Source: Limiplasma sp034927815 (GTDB taxonomy: Bacteria; Bacillota; Clostridia; Christensenellales; Aristaeellaceae). Taken from it: a stretch of DNA of 64,000 bases. A program made the translations under genes and the position numbers. This document shows, in pieces, positions 59,042 through 64,000 of the stretch (its first letter is position 1; the number at the start of each line of letters is the position of its first letter). Where the stretch lies: assembly GCA_034927815.1 (NCBI GenBank), contig JAYFPK010000014.1:57719-121718 (forward strand). Direction: 5' to 3'. The notes below the pieces were generated by a model that was given only the letters and a program-made list of their open reading frames with translations, was not told the origin of the DNA and did not search any database.

Positions 59042-60508
59042 TCACAGCAAGGGCGTGCCCTTGAATTGGGGTGGCAAGGAATTACCGCCTCCACGGCGCC
59101 TGCGGCGCTTGGGCTGCTCCCCGGAGGGGGAAGGACGGTCTGAAGGGGTCTGTGGAGAAGGAGTCCGAGGGGCGAGAGGATTGCCCGCCTGCTTCCTGGG
59201 AGGCCTCTCCTGCTGCAGCGGCATGGGCCTGAACGGCTTGCGTTCAGGGCGCGCGGGACCCGGCGCGGGGCCCTTTTGTACCGGCCGGGCAACAGCCGCG
59301 CCCCTTCCCTGGCCCGGCGCGCCTCCCCTATCCGGCCTGGGGGGCCGGGGCTGCTTCACGCTCTCCGTAAAGACCTCCATGGGCCAGTCGCTTTCCACCT
59401 GCGGGATGGCAAAGCCAATGAGCTTTTCAATGACCTTCAGGTCCTTCAGCTCGTCATAGCAGCAAAAGCTGATGGCGGTGCCCTCCAATCCCGCCCGGCC
59501 TGTGCGGCCAATGCGGTGCACATAAGCCTCGGGCTCATTAGGAAGGTCATAGTTGATCACATGGGAAAGCCCGGAAATGTCAATACCACGGGCCGCGATA
59601 TCCGTAGCCACCAGCACGGCGATCTTCCCGTCTTTGAATTGGCCCAGGGCTTCCTGCCGGGCGTTTTGGCTCTTGTCCCCATGAATGGCCTTGGCAAAGA
59701 TCCCCGCCTTGCCGAGCTCCCGCACCACCCGGTCCGCCCCGTGCTTCGTGCGGGTGAACACCAAGGCGTTGACCACTTCCGGCTTGCGGAGCAAAGAGGC
59801 CAGCAGGTACTTCTTGTTGGCCTTGTCCACCAAAAACAGGGACTGCTCGATGCTGTCCACGGTGCTGGAAACCGGGTCCACCTTGACGCTGACCGGCTCC
59901 CGGAGAATGCTCATGGCCAGCTTTTCCACTTCCTGGGGCATGGTGGCGGAGAACAGAAGGGTCTGCCTCCGGGTGGGCAAAAGTGCGATTACCTTGCGGA
60001 CATCGTGAATGAAGCCCATGTCCAGCATCCGGTCCGCCTCGTCCAGCACAAAAATCTCCAGCTGCTGGAGGCTGATATAGCCCTGTCCGATCAGATCGTT
60101 AAGCCGCCCAGGCGTAGCCACCAGAATATCCACGCCGCGCAGAAGCTGCTCCACCTGGGGCTTCTGGTTCACGCCCCCGAAAATCACGCAGGAGCGCAGA
60201 GACAGCCCCTTGCCATAATCCTGAAAATTCTCGAAAATCTGCAAGGCAAGCTCCCGGGTGGGGGTCAAAATCAACGCGCGAATCGGACGCTTTCCTTTTG
60301 CCTCCCGGCCGCCTTGCCACAGGCGCTGCAAGATCGGCAACGCAAAGGCGGCGGTTTTGCCGGTGCCGGTCTGGGCGCAGCCCAGGACATCCTTCGCCTC
60401 CAGCACCAGCGGTATCGTTTCCCGCTGAATCGGGGTGGGCTCCTCGTAGCCAGAGGCTTCCACGGCCTTCAGCAGGGTTGGCATCAATCCGGTTTGTTCA
60501 AAGTTCAT
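59042..60508 (-). CDS. DEAD-box RNA helicase with basic tail, 488 aa
   Basis: Motifs: EEPTPIQRETIPLV, AQTGTGKT, PTREL, TPGRLNDLI, VLDEADRML, SATMP, HRIGRTGR. A 100-residue Pro/Arg-rich tail (PKRRRRRGGGN near the end) resembles RhlE/CshA-type RNA-binding extensions. Second DEAD-box helicase within 6 kb. Confidence 0.95.
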   Translation of the reverse strand: MNFEQTGLMPTLLKAVEASGYEEPTPIQRETIPLVLEAKDVLGCAQTGTGKTAAFALPILQRLWQGGREAKGKRPIRALILTPTRELALQIFENFQDYGKGLSLRSCVIFGGVNQKPQVEQLLRGVDILVATPGRLNDLIGQGYISLQQLEIFVLDEADRMLDMGFIHDVRKVIALLPTRRQTLLFSATMPQEVEKLAMSILREPVSVKVDPVSSTVDSIEQSLFLVDKANKKYLLASLLRKPEVVNALVFTRTKHGADRVVRELGKAGIFAKAIHGDKSQNARQEALGQFKDGKIAVLVATDIAARGIDISGLSHVINYDLPNEPEAYVHRIGRTGRAGLEGTAISFCCYDELKDLKVIEKLIGFAIPQVESDWPMEVFTESVKQPRPPRPDRGGAPGQGRGAAVARPVQKGPAPGPARPERKPFRPMPLQQERPPRKQAGNPLAPRTPSPQTPSDRPSPSGEQPKRRRRRGGGNSLPPQFKGTPLL

Positions 60509-60572
60509 ACCTTCATCCCATCTTTACTGTAATACATAAAACAGCATACCACACCCCCATCCATTGGGCAAG

Positions 60573-60600
60573 AAAAAACCCGAACGGTTTTTCGCTCGGG
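60573..60600 (-). terminator. Terminator of the GerQ-like gene
   Basis: CCCGAACG / CGCTCGGG stem (one mismatch), then TTTTTT on the minus strand. Confidence 0.8.
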
Positions 60601-60663
60601 CTGATGGATGAAAAAGAGGACGCGCATGTCCGGGAGTCTTGTGGCTCCCGAATCCCTTTCAGA

Positions 60664-61128
60664 TCAAGGCCTGGTTTTTCTTTTGGCGTAGTTGAAGGCC
60701 GCCTGGGAATGGATTCTCTGGTTTGCGCTTACCATCTGCGGCCCCGACAGGGTGCGGGGCGCGGGGGCGGGGGTGGCGCTGTCCTGGGGCGCTTGTTGGG
60801 TGGCTGCCTCCGGGGAAGCCACGCCGTTTTCCCCCTCCTCCCCAAAGCAGATGGACACGAACCTCAGCGCGGACGCATCGCCAATGATATGGCTCTGACA
60901 GGTATCGTCATGCAAAACGATATAGCTTGGCCCCACAAATTCCAGGATGCCCTGCCGGCCCACGATGGTGTTCGTTCCCACCAAAAATTCGCATATCACA
61001 TAGGCTCCAATATTGTCCGAGAGAATTTGGAGCACGCTGTCCAAAAAACCATCCGTAGCAGTCCCCTGAGCCGGGATCACAATGCCTCCCTTGGGCATGT
61101 TTCCCTCCGGCGCTCCCTGCTGTGTCAT
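60664..61128 (-). CDS. Possible spore coat GerQ-like protein, 154 aa
   Basis: A central domain (about 20-95) of strands, ICEFLVGTNTIVGRQGILEF then SYIVLHDDTCQSHIIGDASA, recalls the SH3-like core of GerQ. The C-terminal third is Ala/Pro/Gln-rich and ends in a basic segment with Gln and Lys (ANQRIHSQAAFNYAKRK), residues used in transglutaminase cross-links. The match is by pattern only. GGGAGC site before ATG 61128. Confidence 0.5.
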   Translation of the reverse strand: MTQQGAPEGNMPKGGIVIPAQGTATDGFLDSVLQILSDNIGAYVICEFLVGTNTIVGRQGILEFVGPSYIVLHDDTCQSHIIGDASALRFVSICFGEEGENGVASPEAATQQAPQDSATPAPAPRTLSGPQMVSANQRIHSQAAFNYAKRKTRP

Positions 61129-61289
61129 ACCGCTCCCTCCTCGCCTTGCCTATGCTCCCAACTTATGTGATTCAAACAAAAGACATTCCGAAAGTTTCCA
61201 TCCCCCCCAAGGACAACCCGTATGCAGGCCCTCATTTTCGAACGCTTTTTCGCCTTTTGCCGCTGCCATAATTTTTCTTCCCAAGGCCT

Positions 61290-61318
61290 TGACAAGGGCA
61301 CTGAAAGCCGATATAATT
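61290..61318 (+). promoter_or_regulatory. Consensus sigmaA promoter of tRNA-Pro
   Basis: TTGACA (61290-61295), 17 bases, TATAAT (61313-61318). Confidence 0.88.
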
Positions 61319-61348
61319 TCACCTGTGCCTTTCGAAAAGGTCAAATAT

Positions 61349-61425
61349 CTGGGTGTGGCGCAGTTTGGTAGCGTGCTTGAATGGGGTTCAAGAGGCCGGA
61401 GGTTCAAATCCTCTCACCCAGACCA
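61349..61425 (+). tRNA. tRNA-Pro (anticodon GGG), CCA end encoded
   Basis: Acceptor CTGGGTG / CACCCAG, D arm GGCGCAGTTTGGTAGCGTGC, anticodon stem CTTGA/TCAAG with loop ATGGGGT, T arm GGTTCAAATCC, then A73 and CCA. Confidence 0.95.
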
Positions 61426-61434
61426 GGAAGACGG

Positions 61435-61473
61435 TCCCAGCAGATGGCGAAATGCCGATTTGCTGGGATTTTT
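61435..61473 (+). terminator. Terminator of tRNA-Pro
   Basis: TCCCAGCA / TGCTGGGA stem, inner GGC/GCC pairing, then TTTTT. Confidence 0.88.
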
Positions 61474-61540
61474 GCTACCCCGTAAAATCTTCCACGCAAA
61501 CGCATATAGCGCACGAAAACACCTTTCGCGCATGGTGCAG

Positions 61541-61566
61541 GTGGTCAAAACGTGGTCAGGTGGTCA
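61541..61566 (+). repeat. Three GTGGTCA direct repeats near the tRNA, possible integrase arm sites
   Basis: GTGGTCA at 61541, 61552 and 61560 within 26 bases. Such repeats are common as recombinase arm sites beside att sites at tRNA genes. No integrase gene is in the window. Confidence 0.5.
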
Positions 61567-61570
61567 AAGC

Positions 61571-61600
61571 AAAACCCCCGCCAGCTTTTGCTAACGGGGG
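61571..61600 (-). terminator. Terminator of the DUF4430-like gene
   Basis: CCCCCG / CGGGGG with inner AGC/GCT pairing; TTTT follows on the minus strand. Confidence 0.8.
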
Positions 61601-61621
61601 TACCTGCACTAGAGGACCTTA

Positions 61622-62056
61622 TTACCACTCTTCCTCGGCGGGGTTGAAGAAAGCAAAAGTAAAAACGTCCCCCTCCTTGATAGGCATATCCACTATACTG
61701 GTTTCCAAGGGCAAATGTCCTTCGTCTGGAACGTAATGGAGTATTTCCCAGTACTCGCCCGCATCATCGTAATTAGCCGTTATGCCGCCTACGGTGGTTA
61801 CATTAAACCCCCAGGATGCTTCTTCGCCTTGAACCAGGTCCACGGCAAGCAGCGCGTCCAGCAGCGTACTTTCATCGGTGTAAACTTCATAGTAGGTCGG
61901 GAAATCATGAACACTTATTCCCACCATCACGGTAATGTGTGTTTTGCCAGTGCCAAGCACATTCGCGTCGTCTTCTGCGCCGGCCGGTGTCACGAATAGG
62001 CAAAGCGAGAGCGCTAAAAGCAGGGGTAACCATTTCCGAGTTTTGACATTCTTCAC
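61622..62056 (-). CDS. Secreted DUF4430-like protein, 144 aa
   Basis: The start is the GTG at 62056, 8 bases after GGAGGA; the frame runs further up without a site. Signal peptide WLPLLLALSLCLFVTPAGA, then a domain with ITVMVGISVHDFPTYYEV, DESTLLDALLAVDLV, YWEILHYVPDEG and IKEGDVFTFAFF, matching the DUF4430 outline (cobalamin- or ligand-binding-like, extracellular). No lipobox. Cargo next to the prophage-like end. Confidence 0.65.
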   Translation of the reverse strand: MKNVKTRKWLPLLLALSLCLFVTPAGAEDDANVLGTGKTHITVMVGISVHDFPTYYEVYTDESTLLDALLAVDLVQGEEASWGFNVTTVGGITANYDDAGEYWEILHYVPDEGHLPLETSIVDMPIKEGDVFTFAFFNPAEEEW

Positions 62057-62161
62057 AATGGATTCCTCCTCCATTTTTCTTAAGATTACCATATTACCGG
62101 AGCAGAGGCAATATGAAAGCAGCGGTTTGGTTGCCAGTCTGCATGTCACTCGCTCGAAACG

Positions 62162-62194
62162 AAAAACCCCCGCCGGAATGATATCCAGCGGGGG
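62162..62194 (-). terminator. Terminator after the 33-aa ORF
   Basis: CCCCCGC / GCGGGGG stem, 14-base loop, TTTTT on the minus strand. Confidence 0.75.
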
Positions 62195-62216
62195 GCGGGA
62201 AACCGAGCGCTAGGGA

Positions 62217-62318
62217 TTACTTTCGAACTAAAATTTCTAACGCCGTTAAACCATAATCCTTTGCGTAGTACCGAACGCCGTTCTTTTCATACGACGCCCC
62301 GTAGATATAATAGGCCAT
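62217..62318 (-). CDS. Small ORF or C-terminal gene remnant, 33 aa
   Basis: Sequence beginning MAYYIYGASYEKNGVRYYAK, no family recognised. GGAG sits 8 bases before the ATG, and a terminator follows, so it may be a unit in its own right. The frame extends 10 more codons upstream to a stop (KITGQNGVAQ), suggesting the tail of a truncated gene. Confidence 0.4.
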   Translation of the reverse strand: MAYYIYGASYEKNGVRYYAKDYGLTALEILVRK

Positions 62319-62505
62319 CTGAGCCACTCCGTTCTGACCGGTGATTTTTTATTGATTCCTTAAAACCATGCTCCGTAGCGGTTTGCAGGGTTTTTATTTT
62401 GCCTCCAACACACTTTTTGGTTCACTTGCAGTAAAACCGAATTTTCACCAACTGTTAGACTGTCAGAATGCTTTTGATACTTTTCGTATCATTTCTGTCG
62501 CGTGG

Positions 62506-62534
62506 TTGAAAAAACTATGCAAATATCTTATAAT
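62506..62534 (+). promoter_or_regulatory. Promoter of the AT-rich cargo gene
   Basis: TTGAAA (62506-62511), 17 bases, TATAAT (62529-62534), in an AT-rich stretch. 62319-62505 holds no other feature. Confidence 0.8.
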
Positions 62535-62593
62535 AATTATAAGTTGCTGACTCGTTTCGTTTCCTAACTTCATTGATTTATGGAGGGGTGTTT

Positions 62594-63199
62594 GTGAGTT
62601 TTAACACAAAAGCATTTTTTGTTCTATTTGGAAGTTGCATTGTCATCCCATTAGTCTTCGCCATTATCTTTTTTACACAAATGATGAAACAAGCCTATGA
62701 TATCAAATCCGTCACAAAGAAGCTCTTTGCTTCATTGGACGAATTAGCATTAAGTGCTATTATAGAGCTATTGCGCATTCCTATGGATAGAATAAACGGC
62801 TGGCTAAAGCTCATGGTAATATGGAACGCCACTTACCACGTCTTAAACGCTTACGGTATTTTGTTTGGTGTTTTAAATTTCTTTAATATCATTGCAAATG
62901 ATGGGAAAATAGATGTCTTGGTTCCTATGGTGGCGATTTGTTCTTTACTTTCATCAATGTCGACTTTTATAAACATGAGCCTAAATCCAAACCGCATGAT
63001 CGTTATGTTCCGAAACGCTTGGTGCAACGGTGAAAGAGCTACCAACGAAGTGGGACGCCAACTATTTGCAATTGCCAAAACCTCTACGTCTAATCCGGGT
63101 GGACCAGTTTCCGAGGATACGTTTAAGTCAATCATCGGAGCCATTGAAACATATCATAATAAAATCTCTGATATCGAATCGGGAATGGAGGGCATCTAA
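62594..63199 (+). CDS. AT-rich membrane protein of unknown family, 201 aa
   Basis: GTG 62594 lies 5 bases after GGAGGGG. One N-terminal helix (FFVLFGSCIVIPLVFAIIFF), a helical stretch, a two-helix hairpin around residues 80-130 (YGILFGVLNFFNIIA and LVPMVAICSLLSSMSTFI) and a soluble C-terminal helix region. Much more AT-rich than the rest of the window, so probably acquired. Topology loosely recalls SLATT-type defence effectors, but no sequence signature supports that. Confidence 0.6.
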   Translation: MSFNTKAFFVLFGSCIVIPLVFAIIFFTQMMKQAYDIKSVTKKLFASLDELALSAIIELLRIPMDRINGWLKLMVIWNATYHVLNAYGILFGVLNFFNIIANDGKIDVLVPMVAICSLLSSMSTFINMSLNPNRMIVMFRNAWCNGERATNEVGRQLFAIAKTSTSNPGGPVSEDTFKSIIGAIETYHNKISDIESGMEGI

Positions 63200-63242
63200 A
63201 ATCCTACAAATGTCCGGTACTTCTTTATGAACAAAACAAGCA

Positions 63243-63266
63243 CCCCGCCAGCAAACGCCAGCGGGG
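63243..63266 (-). terminator. Likely terminator of the lysis cassette
   Basis: CCCCGC / GCGGGG stem with an inner GC/GC pairing; minus strand continues GGTGCTTGTTTTG. Confidence 0.5.
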
Positions 63267-63366
63267 GCCGAAACCAGCAAAAAAAGAATCCCTCGGCTCC
63301 TCACCTCCTGGGAATCGTCCACATTATTTTATTTGGGTTCCTTGGTTCCCTGGTGCCAGGCTGCCG

Positions 63367-63615
63367 TCAGCCGTTGCTATCGGGCGGCTTGTCTTGCTCT
63401 GAGCCGGGCTCTACCCAATAGGTCTGCTCCACGCCGACGGCGTCGATCAGCCCCTCGCCGATCACGTAGGCAATGACGCTGGCCCCAGCCATGATCAGCG
63501 CTGTGATCTGGGTGGCGGTTTCCTCCGCACCGCCCAGGGCTACCACGATCATGCCCACGAAGCCCGCCAGGGCCATCCACAGCTTGCGGGAAGTGAGTTT
63601 TTGTTTCCAATTCAT
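63367..63615 (-). CDS. Small holin-like membrane protein, 82 aa
   Basis: MNWKQKLTSRKLWMALAGFV, then two helices (AGFVGMIVVALGG and ITALIMAGASVIAYVIGEGL) and a polar tail: the pattern of phage holins annotated in Clostridia. Would make membrane holes for the endolysin. Confidence 0.65.
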   Translation of the reverse strand: MNWKQKLTSRKLWMALAGFVGMIVVALGGAEETATQITALIMAGASVIAYVIGEGLIDAVGVEQTYWVEPGSEQDKPPDSNG

Positions 63616-63633
63616 GATGATACCTCCTTTATT

Positions 63634-63855
63634 TCAAGCGCTCCGGCGCTTTTCCGCTTCTTCCAGGTCCGCAATACGGTGATTCGCCACGCCGATTTTT
63701 TCCTCCAGGAGGCAAGTCCGGCCGATCACCCCATTGTGCTTCTCCACCTTTTTCTCCAACTGCTCCACCCGGTAGGCAATGAGCTTGTACCCGCCCATAC
63801 TGGTAATGAGGGTGGCGGCAAAGGATACCAAGGCTACAATCACCGTGTCACTCAA
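63634..63855 (-). CDS. XhlA/hemolysin-like small phage protein, 73 aa
   Basis: TTG start at 63855, 8 bases after GGAGG. Helix SDTVIVALVSFAATLITSMG, then a coiled coil (YRVEQLEKKVEKHNGVIGRT) typical of the XhlA family beside holins. Overlaps the endolysin stop by 8 bases. Confidence 0.7.
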   Translation of the reverse strand: MSDTVIVALVSFAATLITSMGGYKLIAYRVEQLEKKVEKHNGVIGRTCLLEEKIGVANHRIADLEEAEKRRSA

Positions 63856-64000
63856 TGGCACCGCCTCCTTCCATCGCCGCCCACCGGGCATCCACCAGCG
63901 CCTGCCACGTTGCCCTGCCCACAACCCCGTCCACAGTCAGCCCGTTGGCGGCCTGATACGCACGCACCGCCGCATCGGTGGCCGGGCCGAACTGCCCGTC
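63848..64000 (-). CDS. Peptidoglycan-binding domain, C-terminal end of a phage endolysin (partial)
   Basis: 50 codons to the window edge: FGPATDAAVRAYQAANGLTV and GVVGRATWQALVDARW, a PG_binding_1 repeat. The catalytic domain lies beyond 64000. It is first in a leftward lysis cassette. Confidence 0.85.
   Translation of the reverse strand, partial: DGQFGPATDAAVRAYQAANGLTVDGVVGRATWQALVDARWAAMEGGGAIE

Noticed and set aside
63227..63421. Small rightward frame after the AT-rich gene
   Set aside because: No ribosome site, overlaps the terminator hairpin and the holin-like gene on the other strand.

Overview
This is a GC-rich chromosomal window from an anaerobic, probably spore-forming member of the Bacillota (Clostridia; a Christensenellales-like gut or rumen lineage is my best guess, not proven). 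The evidence is AGGAGG-type ribosome binding sites, sigmaA promoters (TTGACA/TATAAT), the rpsF-ssb-rpsR block, clostridial ferredoxins, YesM/YesN-type two-component genes, a Spo0A-like regulator and a possible GerQ-like coat protein. All four ABC solute-binding proteins have signal peptides but no lipobox cysteine, which is unusual for a monoderm.

Layout. 1-1202: end-truncated amidohydrolase. 1235-10197: a sugar catabolic locus. A binding protein, two permeases, a LamG-fold protein and an SDR dehydrogenase run leftward; an SMP-30 lactonase with a YesM/YesN kinase-regulator pair runs rightward from a shared control region. 10403-11840: tRNA-Trp and two ferredoxins. 11872-15371: an asymmetric heterodimeric ABC exporter. 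15575-21760: an oligopeptide (Opp) transporter with oppA last and a long repeat-bearing leader on oppB. 21757-29415: an acyltransferase and the complete F1Fo ATP synthase operon, with a shortened delta subunit and two tiny membrane ORFs at its head.

29521-49809 is the most distinctive block. Leftward it carries a LacI regulator, a GH106-like glycosidase and an AllA-like protein. Rightward it carries a secreted beta-helix protein, a 958-residue substrate-binding protein fused to beta-sandwich domains, two permeases, an NHL-TPR-Yip1 membrane protein, a DUF5696-like secreted protein, two more permeases, a second binding protein and a small secreted beta protein. It looks like a Gram-positive polysaccharide utilisation locus with two importers and no ATPase of its own, plus two envelope proteins of unknown function. 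It is my candidate for an undescribed system.

49871-61128 is housekeeping and sporulation-flavoured: rpsF-ssb-rpsR, a GNAT enzyme, a methyltransferase, a CofE-like protein, two DEAD-box helicases, a Cys-rich propeller protein, DUF378 and DUF4230 proteins, a Spo0A-like protein whose receiver has lost its phosphoacceptor Asp, a Cu/Zn SOD and a GerQ-like protein. 61290-64000: tRNA-Pro(GGG), then the end of a prophage-like element with GTGGTCA repeats, AT-rich cargo genes and a leftward lysis cassette (endolysin end, XhlA-like protein, holin-like protein).
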